DNA from: Chryseotalea sanaruensis
GTDB taxonomy: Bacteria > Bacteroidota > Bacteroidia > Cytophagales > Cyclobacteriaceae
Assembly: GCF_003990915.1 (NCBI RefSeq)
Contig: NZ_BHXQ01000005.1
Coordinates: 124,001-188,000 of the forward strand
Direction of reading: 5' to 3'
Length of the DNA stretch: 64,000 nt
The translations under genes and the position numbers were made by a program. Shown piece by piece: positions 29,719-38,624 of this stretch. Position 1 is the first letter of the stretch. The number at the start of each line of letters is the position of its first letter. The notes under the pieces are model-generated. The model made no database searches. It had not been told where the DNA came from and worked only from the letters and a program-made list of their open reading frames with translations.

Positions 29719-30228
29719 GTGGTTAAACTAACAATCTTAATGGTTCTCATGTTATTGGCAGCACAAACACTGTCAGCACAGAAGCTATTACCCCCAGAAG
29801 CACTCTCCAAACTTATACCCAATAAAATTGGTGGCTATCACGAAGATGGAGATATGCGGGGTTCGCAGAAAGCCATAGGCGATATTCGTTACACAGTTTG
29901 TGAACGAAGGTTTTCAAAGGGTAAGCAAAAAGTAAAGATTCTTCTCTTTGATTATAAGGAAGCTCAAATCATGTTTAATCAGGCCATGAAGAATGCACAA
30001 AATAACAAAGGCTTAGAAACGGATTCATTAGTATCAAGAAATATTGCGGCAATAAATTATACAGGCTGGGAAACCTACAGTCGTAAGGCAGCATCATCTC
30101 AGATTTTTCTAGGTATAGCAGATCGTTTTTTTTTAATGTTATCCGCAGAAAACATTGATCTTACAAGCTTACAAAGTATTCTATCCGGTTTTAATTTTGA
30201 GAACTTTTCGCAAGGAACAGATCGTTAA
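29719..30228 (+). CDS. Secreted protein of unknown function, second of a tandem pair
   Basis: 169 aa from a GTG at 29719, 12 bp after the previous stop; the GTG is chosen because it gives a complete signal peptide (MVKLTILMVLMLLAAQTLSA). The mature start KLLPPEALSKLIPNKIGGYH, then HEDGDMRG, lines up with the preceding protein. Later ILLFDYKEAQ and SSQIFLGIADRFF match its middle and C-terminal parts. Gene family unknown. There is no T-rich hairpin between it and the convergent sensor gene that ends 17 bp away. Confidence 0.7.
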   Translation: MVKLTILMVLMLLAAQTLSAQKLLPPEALSKLIPNKIGGYHEDGDMRGSQKAIGDIRYTVCERRFSKGKQKVKILLFDYKEAQIMFNQAMKNAQNNKGLETDSLVSRNIAAINYTGWETYSRKAASSQIFLGIADRFFLMLSAENIDLTSLQSILSGFNFENFSQGTDR

Positions 30229-30245
30229 TTGGTTCTTAACACCAC

Positions 30246-32411
30246 TCACAACCGTATCTTCTTCACCGCTATTTCCGCCTCGAGTAAAGCTGCTTTGTCT
30301 ATAGCATTTTTTTGCTCTGTAATATCTCTGCTAACAACTGCACAACCTATCACTTCTTCCTTGTCATCTAAAATAGGCTCTACAAATACTTCAAGGTAAA
30401 GTGTTTTGTCTCCGGTTACCCTTTCCTCTGTAAAATGTTGTCTTTCACCACTCAGTCCTCTGTCATATCTATCTTGCCATATCTTCAACGCATCTGCTGA
30501 AAGCACCTCGGTAATTTTTGTGTCTTCACTTAACACTGTCCCAGAATTTTGAAAACGATTCTTCAACGTATTATTAGCAATCAGAATTTTGTATTCTTTG
30601 TCAATTGCAAAGTATGAGTCGTTGGTAAAATTGATTAATGCGTTAATAATGAAGCCTCTTCTTAGTGTTTCATTTTCTGCTTTGTGCCTTTTTGTTACAT
30701 CGCGCGAAACAACAGACAAACCAAATACCAATCCCTTAGCATCAATCATAGGGTTAATAAAATATTCACGGAAAGAATCTTCACCTTTTACCGAGCTCTT
30801 CAACACAAACTGCAAATTTTCTCCAGCCAATGCGCGGTCGTAATGTCCTTTCCATTCATCGCGAACAGCACCAAGTGTTTGTAAGGCATCTGCACCAACA
30901 TCCAACCCTTCATATTGTGTGCCTTTATATCGCTTACGAAGCGTGTCGTTCATCACAATAATTCTATAATGCTTATCCATTGCGATAATAGAATCGCTTG
31001 TGGCGTTTATCAAAGCGTTTAAATTATTCTGTTTTTCGTTTACCTCCCGTGCCTGCTCAGAAAGCATGCGCTGAGTACGTTCCATTTCTTCTTGCGTTGC
31101 CTGCATTTCCTCCATGTTCTGGCGCATCTCTTCTTCTTGTGCCCTCATTTGCTCCGTCATCATGCCGGATTGTTCCAACAGTTCTTTATTGCGCTCGTTG
31201 TTGCGCGAGTTTAAAATGGTGGATGCAATACTTTCACCTACTTTTTCAAGAAATTCAATTTCAAAACTTTCAAACTTTTTAAAGGAAGCTAACTCTAAAA
31301 CACCAACAACACGCTCTTCATTTTTTAAAGGAACAATAATGATTGAACGAGGATTCGACTCACCCAAACCAGAGGTAATCACAACATAATTTTCAGGAAC
31401 ATCCGTCATGTAAATGGTAGACTTCTCAATCGCTGCCTGGCCTACCAGCCCTTGTCCCATTTCAATTCGCTTCTCTAAAAATTTCTTTCGGTTCCAGGCA
31501 CGTGAACTCATTAGCCTTAAATGTTCATCCTCCGTACCCTCTTGCTCGAGTGTAAAAATTGAACCCTGATTAGCCTTCATGTAATTTACAATCTCAGCTA
31601 ACACAGTATCGCACAATGTTTGCAATTCGTTAACATGGGTTCTTAGTAATTCGCCAATTGTGGCAAGTCCAAGTGTTGTAAATCTCTCCTTTTCTTCGCG
31701 CTCATTCGCTTCTACTAAACTTTTACGCATTGATAGGAGGGATAGCCCCAGACTATCCGGATTGGCAGAAGGATACTCGGATTTTAATTGACCTACGCTA
31801 ATGCTTTCTGCAAATTGCTGGTTGCTTTCAATCAGCGCAAGTTGTTTTTGCATTTGTGTAGCCTGTTGTGCCGCCTCGCTTGTTTGTCTGTGTTGCAACT
31901 CAGACCAGATAGCACAAAGCACCGTGTAGGCAGCTACAATTAATGTATGTAATGTAAAATCACCAACTGTTAATGCACCGCTTTGAAGCACAAAAGGCTG
32001 GATCAAAGCGTGATCACTTTTAAAATAGAGAAGGGAAACAAAAACTAAATGAAGGAGAGCTGCAGGAATAAGCACTTTCCAATCTTCATAAAAAAGTAAG
32101 ATGGTAAGTACAACAAAGTAAAAAAAATGTGATGCCTGTAAGCCTTGTAATTGGTAGTGAAACTGTATGGTGAAGCTGGCAAGAACCAGGCTGTTCAAAT
32201 AACGGTTATAGGCCCCTAAAGCCAAAGGCACGAAGAATAGAGCCACGAGGACTATTCCACCTAAAAATGCTGCTGACCACGTATTGTAAAAGGCTGCCAG
32301 TAGTATGCCAATAATAAAGAAGGAGAAAGTAGCTCGTTTTGCGATGGCGTTGGCTTGATCCGTTACTTTCTGGTAGTATGGAGCAAGCTCAACTCCTGTG
32401 AGTTGATTCAT
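30246..32411 (-). CDS. Membrane GAF/PAS sensor protein without a kinase domain
   Basis: 721 aa. The N-terminal ~190 residues hold five to six hydrophobic segments (for instance FFIIGILLAAFYN and VVLTILLFY). A helical linker follows to about 245, then a GAF domain (about 255-405; TIYMTDVPENYVV, IIVPLKNEERVVGVLELAS), a coiled coil rich in E/Q/M (EEEMRQNMEEMQATQEEMER), and two PAS domains (each ends VVSRDVT or VVSRDIT). The protein stops 20 residues after the second PAS with no HisKA, HATPase, GGDEF or other output domain. It probably signals through a partner protein. Monocistronic; convergent with the tandem secreted pair. Confidence 0.82.
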   Translation of the reverse strand: MNQLTGVELAPYYQKVTDQANAIAKRATFSFFIIGILLAAFYNTWSAAFLGGIVLVALFFVPLALGAYNRYLNSLVLASFTIQFHYQLQGLQASHFFYFVVLTILLFYEDWKVLIPAALLHLVFVSLLYFKSDHALIQPFVLQSGALTVGDFTLHTLIVAAYTVLCAIWSELQHRQTSEAAQQATQMQKQLALIESNQQFAESISVGQLKSEYPSANPDSLGLSLLSMRKSLVEANEREEKERFTTLGLATIGELLRTHVNELQTLCDTVLAEIVNYMKANQGSIFTLEQEGTEDEHLRLMSSRAWNRKKFLEKRIEMGQGLVGQAAIEKSTIYMTDVPENYVVITSGLGESNPRSIIIVPLKNEERVVGVLELASFKKFESFEIEFLEKVGESIASTILNSRNNERNKELLEQSGMMTEQMRAQEEEMRQNMEEMQATQEEMERTQRMLSEQAREVNEKQNNLNALINATSDSIIAMDKHYRIIVMNDTLRKRYKGTQYEGLDVGADALQTLGAVRDEWKGHYDRALAGENLQFVLKSSVKGEDSFREYFINPMIDAKGLVFGLSVVSRDVTKRHKAENETLRRGFIINALINFTNDSYFAIDKEYKILIANNTLKNRFQNSGTVLSEDTKITEVLSADALKIWQDRYDRGLSGERQHFTEERVTGDKTLYLEVFVEPILDDKEEVIGCAVVSRDITEQKNAIDKAALLEAEIAVKKIRL

Positions 32412-32489
32412 GGTCGGTTTGGGCTTATTTACAAATGAAAAGAAAGATCAATTGACATGAAAGCCATCGATCAAAAAAGTTCGTTCTCT

Positions 32490-33725
32490 TTAGTCCAAAT
32501 TTTCCAATTTCCTCAGGCTTGGTGCTTTCCAAGCTGTTATGCTTACAGTAAGCAAGGTCATAGCTCCACCAAAAATAACAGAAGGTACTAATCCCATTAA
32601 GCGAGCTGCGAGGCCAGATTCAAACATGCCTATCTCATTTGATGATCCAATGAAAATATTATTAACAGCCGAAATGCGACCTTTCATATTCTCAGGTGTA
32701 AGTGTTTGAAGTAGCGTACTTCTAATGATTACACTTACGCCATCAAAACCACCGCTTAGCATTAAGATGCCGAGTGAGAGCCAGAAATTTGTAGAAAGAG
32801 AAAAGGCAATCATACAAAGACCAAAACCAGCCACAGACCAAAGCAGCTTTCTGCCTATTTTACTATTTATTGGATTGTGTGCTATATAAAAAGCTACTAT
32901 TAAAGCACCCACTGGCGGAGCTGATCTTAGCAAGCCTAACGCCTCAGCGCCTGCATGTAGTACTTCTTTTGCAAAAATGGGAAGCAAGGCAACGGCACCC
33001 CCAAACAGTACTGCAAACAGATCTAGGGAAATGGCACCAAGTATTAGTTTGTTGCTAAACACAAATTTTAAACCGGCCCTGATTTTATCTCCAGTACTTT
33101 GTTCATCACTAGCAGCAGGTAGGGATTTACGCGAAACAAAAGAAATGAGCAGAAGCGCCACACAAGTAAGACTAACATCTACAACATAGGCAGTTTGCAA
33201 TCCGAAAAAGCCATAAATAAATCCGCCTAAAGCAGGGCCAGCAATCAGGGCTGTTTGCCAGAAACTGCTATTCCAGGTAATTGCATTTTTAAAAATTTCG
33301 CGTGGTACTAATTGGGGCATGTACGCAAAGTTGGCGGGCGTTAGAAAACCACGGGCTAAGCCACTTAAGAAAATAACGGCATAGATGGGTACTACACCAA
33401 ATTGAATGGTGAGGGCATTGGTATTTAAACTGAACAATAAAAGTGCTACCGAGCATAAAACAAGAATAGAAATGCAGGTAAGAATAATTTTTTTTCGTTG
33501 CACTATATCTGCAACGTGGCCTGCATAGAGTGAAACTGTAATAGAGGGTAAGGCTTCGGCCAAGCCGATTAAACCAAGCGACAATGGATCATGCGTAAGT
33601 TCGTACACCTGCCAGCCTACAATTACTGCTTGCAGGTTAATAGCCAGTGTTATAAAAAAACGGGCAGAAACAAATAAGCGAAAGTCTTTTACTTTTAAAG
33701 CTGCGTAAGCATCATGTTTAGTCAT
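32490..33725 (-). CDS. Major facilitator superfamily transporter
   Basis: Inner membrane transporter of 411 aa with 12 predicted helices. The loop between helices 2 and 3 reads LYAGHVADIVQRKKII, the G-x-x-x-D-R/Q-x-x-R/K-K signature of MFS proteins, and helix 4 onward has LARGFLTPANFAYMPQLV, typical of the EntS-like/MFS_3 exporter group. Substrate unknown. Its ATG overlaps the last 8 bp of the NadR-like gene upstream, so the two are translationally coupled. Confidence 0.85.
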   Translation of the reverse strand: MTKHDAYAALKVKDFRLFVSARFFITLAINLQAVIVGWQVYELTHDPLSLGLIGLAEALPSITVSLYAGHVADIVQRKKIILTCISILVLCSVALLLFSLNTNALTIQFGVVPIYAVIFLSGLARGFLTPANFAYMPQLVPREIFKNAITWNSSFWQTALIAGPALGGFIYGFFGLQTAYVVDVSLTCVALLLISFVSRKSLPAASDEQSTGDKIRAGLKFVFSNKLILGAISLDLFAVLFGGAVALLPIFAKEVLHAGAEALGLLRSAPPVGALIVAFYIAHNPINSKIGRKLLWSVAGFGLCMIAFSLSTNFWLSLGILMLSGGFDGVSVIIRSTLLQTLTPENMKGRISAVNNIFIGSSNEIGMFESGLAARLMGLVPSVIFGGAMTLLTVSITAWKAPSLRKLENLD

Positions 33726-34266
33726 TCTGCAATTCTTTTATTGCTGCTAAAGCTTTTTCAATGCGCTTTTCTTCGTTACCTGAAAGTAAAATATATTTTA
33801 CCTTCATATTGTCTAGAGCATTTTTATATAAACCAAAAAGTTCCTCTCGTTGTTCTGGATTTTCCCTTTGAGGGTCTTCCTCCCAGGGCATATCTATGTC
33901 TGTTAAAAAATAGAGATCATAATGACGGCTCAAAACGTTCTCAATTATCCACGGATGACAACTGTTGTATTTAAATTCACTCCAGATTTTTATTACTAAA
34001 AGGTTGGTGTCGCAAATCAATAACCTGTGGGCATGAAGAGCTAGGCTATCCTCTAAGTTAACCTGCCCCTTAGCAATATCAATCAAATCAGAGGCGACAT
34101 AAGGTCTGCCTAATTTTTCCAGAAAAGTGCGGGCATATTCTGGCACCCAGGTGGTTTTGCAGATAGAGGCCAGTTGCGTGGCTAATGAAGTCTTGCCCGT
34201 ACATTCAGGCCCAACAATGGCTATTCGCTTTAACTTTGCTGCTTGAAGAGAATGATCGACATTCAT
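33718..34266 (-). CDS. NadR-like AAA-type nucleotide kinase
   Basis: 182-aa P-loop protein. Walker A is GPECTGKT at residues 19-26; WVPEYARTFLEKLGRPY follows, then a DTNLL Walker-B-like strand and the acidic loop DIDMPWEEDPQRE. These match the kinase half of NadR (ribosylnicotinamide kinase), here without the HTH and adenylyltransferase parts. It would phosphorylate nicotinamide riboside or a related nucleoside in the cytosol. In this phylum such kinases often lie by a PnuC transporter; here the coupled partner is an MFS protein, so a transported nucleoside is possible but not shown. Confidence 0.75.
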   Translation of the reverse strand: MNVDHSLQAAKLKRIAIVGPECTGKTSLATQLASICKTTWVPEYARTFLEKLGRPYVASDLIDIAKGQVNLEDSLALHAHRLLICDTNLLVIKIWSEFKYNSCHPWIIENVLSRHYDLYFLTDIDMPWEEDPQRENPEQREELFGLYKNALDNMKVKYILLSGNEEKRIEKALAAIKELQND

Positions 34267-34333
34267 GGGGCGAAAATGCCAGTAATTTCTTTAAAACTAT
34301 AACGTTCTTTATCTTTCCATTAAATATTTATAC

Positions 34334-35767
34334 GTGAACAGAAGATCAGCACTTAGACACCTTAGTTTTGGTATGTCGGCAGGATTAATTCTCCCGAGTA
34401 TGCTATCTTCTTGTGTTAACAACGACCCTGGGCCGGAGATAAATTATGATGGCGTAGTGGCCATAATTGGCGCAGGGGCAGCAGGGCTTTTTGCTGCAGA
34501 TATCCTAAGGAGCAAGGGCGTTAAAGTAAGGGTTTTTGAGGCCAATAACCGTGTAGGTGGACGCATTTACTCAATTCGGGCCTTCAATGCAGAGTTTAAT
34601 GCTTTTCCAAAGCAAGATTTTCCGGTTGAAATTGGTGCAGAGCGTGTTTTGGGAAGTAATGGCGCATGGGCCGAAGTAATTGATTTGTTGCGGGTGCCTA
34701 CTGTTGATTATCGGAGTGAGTCCTTTCAAAAATATATTATAGACAGTACGTTGCGCAGCGAAGCTGAAGCGAGTTTAGATAGTGAATTTCTAGCAGCCCA
34801 GAATTTCTACAATAATTTATCTACCGCTTCTGGCAATTCTATACAAAACGCTATAAATACTCAGGGGATTGGTGGTCGTATGCAGGGCATTCTTAATTCA
34901 CAAATTGGCAATGAGTACGGCACTTCTAATGCAAACCTGAGTGCAGATGCTCTAGCAGAAGCACTTACAAAACGCGAAAGAAACAATGATGAGTTGATCA
35001 TGCGCAATAATCCCATGCAGGATATTCTGATCTCACGTTTTTCACAAACAGTAGACGTTGTTGAGCTAAATAGTAAAGTAACAAGAATTGATAATCAAGG
35101 GGAAACGATTGATTTGACAGTTTTTAATACACTGGATCAAAGTGAGGAGGTAGTAACTGTTAATAAAGTCATTGTAGCAGTGCCGCTCTCTATTTTAAAA
35201 GGTGGAGAAATACAATTTAACCCGGCATTACCTGCTTCAAAGACCGGAGCAATGTCAAAAATTGGTATGGATGCCAGTGTAAGAATGGTGCTTGACTTCA
35301 GACAAAATTTATGGGGAGATGATACCTCATTTATTTTAGGAGGCAGTGATGGCCCACTTTATTTTAATGCGGGGGTTGGCAGAAGTGAATTTAACAAAAT
35401 TTTATCGGTCACCATTAACGGGCCTAAAGCTGTTGAGCTAGGTGCATTGGGCAATAATGCCATTAATGAAGTCGTGCTTGAATTAGATGGAATACTTGAT
35501 GGTAAAGCATCAACAAACGTGAAAGATGCTTTTGTCATTAAGGATTGGGCTGCTGATCAATTTATTAAAGGTGGTTACTCTTATCCATTGCCTGGTGGAA
35601 GTGAAGCTGATAGAGTTGCTTTAGCAGAAGCTATAAATGGCAATCTATTTTTTGCTGGTGAGGCAACTGACTTGATGGGTGATTGGGGAACAGTAAATGG
35701 CGCGCTGAATTCTGGTGAGCGCGTTGCATTAGAAGTTATTGAAGCAATTGTTAATCCTGTGGTTTAA
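34334..35767 (+). CDS. FAD-dependent amine oxidase, Tat-exported lipoprotein-like
   Basis: 477 aa from a GTG at 34334; no ATG lies upstream in frame close by. The N-terminus MNRRSALRHLSFG carries a twin-arginine motif and the signal ends SMLSSC (Cys 27), so export folded with its FAD and possibly lipidated. The dinucleotide fold is GAGAAG (46-51) with FEANNRVGGRI after it, and the C-terminal FAD motif reads LFFAGEATDLMGDWG. These are the monoamine oxidase/flavin amine oxidase hallmarks. The substrate is unknown. A fragment of the last ~52 codons is found again at 37624-37780. Confidence 0.88.
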   Translation: MNRRSALRHLSFGMSAGLILPSMLSSCVNNDPGPEINYDGVVAIIGAGAAGLFAADILRSKGVKVRVFEANNRVGGRIYSIRAFNAEFNAFPKQDFPVEIGAERVLGSNGAWAEVIDLLRVPTVDYRSESFQKYIIDSTLRSEAEASLDSEFLAAQNFYNNLSTASGNSIQNAINTQGIGGRMQGILNSQIGNEYGTSNANLSADALAEALTKRERNNDELIMRNNPMQDILISRFSQTVDVVELNSKVTRIDNQGETIDLTVFNTLDQSEEVVTVNKVIVAVPLSILKGGEIQFNPALPASKTGAMSKIGMDASVRMVLDFRQNLWGDDTSFILGGSDGPLYFNAGVGRSEFNKILSVTINGPKAVELGALGNNAINEVVLELDGILDGKASTNVKDAFVIKDWAADQFIKGGYSYPLPGGSEADRVALAEAINGNLFFAGEATDLMGDWGTVNGALNSGERVALEVIEAIVNPVV

Positions 35768-35960
35768 TCTTTCAATTAAGTAACTATAGGAGTTTCTACA
35801 CAAAATAATCTGCAGCTTTTTTATTCTCAAAAAGGACTGCCAAAGATTTTGCTTCAGTATTGGTACGCTTACAAAGCACATGCAAGCTCCACGTAGCGAT
35901 TAATCTGAGGGACTAATTTGGGGTTGGTAAAAAGTTGATTTTATAATCTAATATTGACTA

Positions 35961-36404
35961 TCAGTTTTTTGATTTTAATTCACTTCTGCTTTTGATATTT
36001 AGCTTTCTGTAGATTTGATTAACGTGTGTTTTTAGAGTGCTTTGTTCGATAAAGAGTTCGGAAACTATTTCTTTATTTGTTTTTCCTGAAATTATTAAGT
36101 CATAAACTTCCTTTTGTCTTGTCGTCAATTCTGCGAGTAAAGCGCTAAAACCCTCTCTATTTACATTGGAATGCTCTTTAATTTGATTAGAAAGATTTTC
36201 TATTTTCCTTTTACTAATTTGAATATAGAGCATAACTAAAAAGGTACTTATGCTTACCATCAAAAAAATTGCGATTGGATAATCTTGGAAAGTCAAAAAG
36301 ACTTTTCCATCATTACCTCTAATGGATACAGCTAAAGCAGATAACACAATTGCAATTGCAAGTAAATAGTTTTTATATTTTAATAGTATGCTTTCTAATT
36401 TCAT
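35961..36404 (-). CDS. Two-TM membrane LuxR-type HTH regulator
   Basis: 147 aa. Two hydrophobic segments at about 13-30 and 42-62 (LLAIAIVLSALAV, IAIFLMVSISTFLVML), a short helical linker, then a LuxR-type DNA-binding domain at the C-terminus (about 88-145): LTTRQKEVYDLIISGKTNKE and ELFIEQSTLKTHVNQIYRKL. It has no receiver domain, so the signal must come through the membrane part. A decayed copy of its 3' end lies at 37411-37622, and the small membrane gene at 37157 resembles its N-terminal half. Convergent with the amine oxidase. Confidence 0.82.
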   Translation of the reverse strand: MKLESILLKYKNYLLAIAIVLSALAVSIRGNDGKVFLTFQDYPIAIFLMVSISTFLVMLYIQISKRKIENLSNQIKEHSNVNREGFSALLAELTTRQKEVYDLIISGKTNKEIVSELFIEQSTLKTHVNQIYRKLNIKSRSELKSKN

Positions 36405-36592
36405 GATTTAGAATAGATCATGTGTTTTAACTTAATTACATTGAAGGAACTAAGTTAACGAAAGAAAACCAATCAGATGAAATCAGTGAAAATTTTAAAA
36501 TACATAAAACGAATAATTAACTAAACTCGGTTTTACTGGCAATAGTTATTTCGTTTTTTAATTAGTAAATCTATGTACTCACAAAGCCTTAT

Positions 36593-37087
36593 CTATTTTT
36601 GCGATTTTTCGCTTAATTCTTTAACTTTTAATAACCAATTTTGCCAGGTTGCTTTTTGCTTGTTGTAATCGTTACCATATGGACTAATGACTGCTGAGAG
36701 TTTGGCAACAGAACCTAGTTTTTCGATCGTGAACTTTTCTACATATTCCAATCCATTAATGTTGTAATCAATTTGAATAAACTCTTCCTCTGTGATTTTA
36801 GTGATTATTCCAGAATATACGATGTAATCAGGCTCGTAAATGAAATGGACTTTAGAATTGAGTTTCCAATCAGATTTAACAAATCCATTTTTAACAAATA
36901 TATTCCCTAATATTTTTGCATGATCCTCATTGGTAATTATATCCCAAACTTTTGCTGTACTAGCATTTATCTCAATACTGCCATTAACAACTTTAGATTC
37001 TTGATCCCTGGTATTTGAGTTTTCTCTTAATTGAAAACTGCTGATGAAAACTGAAATAATGATTAAAATAGTAGTTGAATGTTTCAT
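36593..37087 (-). CDS. Exported SRPBCC (START-like) protein
   Basis: 164 aa from the ATG at 37087 (MKHSTTILIIISVFISSF, a signal peptide or N-terminal anchor); an upstream in-frame ATG at 37120 adds 11 residues. The mature part starts with GSIEINASTAKVWDIITNED, the usual first strand and helix of the polyketide-cyclase/START fold, and ends with a long helix (KATWQNWLLKVKELSEKS). Proteins of this fold bind small hydrophobic ligands; here exported, so the role is unclear. It lies between a full LuxR-like gene and a LuxR-like membrane fragment on the same strand. Confidence 0.7.
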   Translation of the reverse strand: MKHSTTILIIISVFISSFQLRENSNTRDQESKVVNGSIEINASTAKVWDIITNEDHAKILGNIFVKNGFVKSDWKLNSKVHFIYEPDYIVYSGIITKITEEEFIQIDYNINGLEYVEKFTIEKLGSVAKLSAVISPYGNDYNKQKATWQNWLLKVKELSEKSQK

Positions 37088-37156
37088 AATTTTGTGTGCT
37101 TTAGTGAATGTAAATAACATTTGTGAGTAGTTTCTAGCTGCTTTAGGTGCTCTGTT

Positions 37157-37363
37157 TTATTCATTTAACTTGCTACCGTTTCTTTTTTCATAGATTCTTA
37201 GTTTAATTATGTATAACGCTATACACATTAGCGAGGTAAAAATTAAAATCAGTGGTACCCAAGGTAAGTCTTCCCATAGCCAACGAACTTCATTTTCATT
37301 GCCGCTAAAGGGAACGCAAAGAATTATCAGAAACATTGCTAAGTACAATAAGTTGTTTTTCAT
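37157..37363 (-). CDS. Small two-TM protein resembling the N-terminus of the LuxR-type regulator
   Basis: 68 aa from the ATG at 37363 (MKNNLLYLAMFLIILCVPF). Two membrane segments separated by SGNENEVRWLWEDLPW, then a basic tail LRIYEKRNGSKLNE. It lines up with residues 10-70 of the regulator at 35961 (KNYLLAIAIVL / RGNDGKVFLTFQDYP / IAIFLMVSI), but there is no HTH part. It may be a truncated paralog left by the duplication seen just right of it, or a separate small membrane partner. Confidence 0.45.
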   Translation of the reverse strand: MKNNLLYLAMFLIILCVPFSGNENEVRWLWEDLPWVPLILIFTSLMCIALYIIKLRIYEKRNGSKLNE

Positions 37364-37410
37364 ATAAATATGGTTTAGTGAAAATTTATGATCTGCAAAT
37401 GTCCCTGGTT

Positions 37411-37780
37411 GCATTAATTTGAACAAGTAATTTGGGGTTGATAAAAGGTTGATTTTATACTTACACTCTGGCTATCAGGTACTTATACTTTGTTTAGTTA
37501 ATCCCTATTTTCTGGTATTCAACTTTCTATTGATTTAATTAACCTGTTTTTTCGAGTGCTTTGTTCAATAAATAGTACGGATATTATTTCTTTATTCGTA
37601 TTTCCCGAAATAATCAAATCATATAGAGTTGCTTTAGCAGAAGCTATAAATGGCAATCTATTTTTTGCAGGTGAGGCCACTGATGTATTGGGCGATTGGG
37701 GAACTGTAAATGGAGCACTCAATTCTGGTGAGCGTGTTGCATTAGAAGTTATAGAGGCAATTGTGAATCCTGTAACCTAA
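37411..37780. pseudogene. Fused remnants of a luxR 3' end and an amine oxidase 3' end
   Basis: 37411-37622 is a degraded copy of 35896-36110, which covers the spacer and the 3' end of the LuxR-type gene; on the minus strand it still reads YDLIISGNTNKEII and LFIEQST, then frameshifts. From 37624 to 37780, on the plus strand, it continues as a copy of the last 52 codons of the amine oxidase (RVALAEAINGNLFFAGEATD and on to IEAIVNPVT). The intact genes lie in the opposite order, so the remnant is permuted. The join sits in a shared ATA/ATAGAG microhomology. Neither part can make a working protein. Confidence 0.88.
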
Positions 37781-37848
37781 AAGTAAAACACATCACTAAT
37801 GCTCCATTGGTAATGAGTAAGTAAAATCACTCAAATAACTTTAGGGGT

Positions 37849-38444
37849 TCAAGGAATCTGCATATCCCACAATTCTATAACACCTACAGCAAGATTAGCG
37901 GTTTTTGCCGAATCAGCATCGCTTGAAATTTGTAGGGGCACAGTGGAGAATAAACTTTTAGAACTATCCTCATTCAGTTTTTCCAATCCATCTATAGTTG
38001 TGCCTAGCGCAATACCCTCAATTGTCTTCCAGTCGGATTTGTGTCCGTAGTGCGAAACACTTGATAAATTCGTAAAGTTGATAGTGTCTCTCCATCGGCA
38101 CCTCACTTCATTTTTTGAGTTTAGAAAAAGTAAGGATATTGGAGAGATTTCTAAAGTGCAATCATTACTATCGTAACACCTTACTACATTATCTTTTCCA
38201 AACTTTTTAACAACGCTTCTTCTGATTCAATCTTTAACAAATCACTTAAAGAAAGATTAATTTTTACAGTTGTGTTATTTGTATCAATGCAAAGCATGGC
38301 TTTTTCTTGGAGAGCCATGCTGTCTGTAGTGTTGAGACTATCCTTATGTATTCTGTAATGCAGTAACTCATGCTCTTTTTTTGTTGAGCACATTGTGAAG
38401 ACAGTGGAGATCGGAAAAAGGAGGAAGTATAGTTTTGCATTCAT
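37849..38444 (-). pseudogene. Frameshifted lipoprotein gene of unknown function
   Basis: Two minus-strand frames join into one protein. The first (38444 to 38184) reads MNAKLYFLLFPISTVFTMCS, a lipoprotein signal with Cys 19, and stops at ALLKSLEKIM. One extra A in the run of five (38204-38208, T on the plus strand) would continue it as LLKKFGKDNVVRCYDSND, then CRWRDTINF and SDWKTIEGIALGTTIDGLEK, up to the stop at 37849. The second part recalls a Bacteroidota lipoprotein family with an IGTSLEELEKLNGK-like motif, but the FGWDYGG stretch expected next is absent, so there may also be an internal deletion. Family name not known to me. Confidence 0.6.
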
Positions 38445-38624
38445 CTATTTGACTACGGGTCCTTAAAATTCATTAATTATTTTTTAACGAAATAGTGCTG
38501 AGATAAGAAATTCAAATAACAAGAAATCCATTCTTTTAATCTTATCTTATAAGAATACTCTTTGAGCCTTTTAAAACATAATTAATAGTACCAACATACT
38601 ATTTTTATTTTTTTGGCTTAATCT

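Noticed and set aside
37519-37722. 67-codon open frame on the minus strand as a gene
   Set aside because: It is an accidental frame across the join of two gene remnants.
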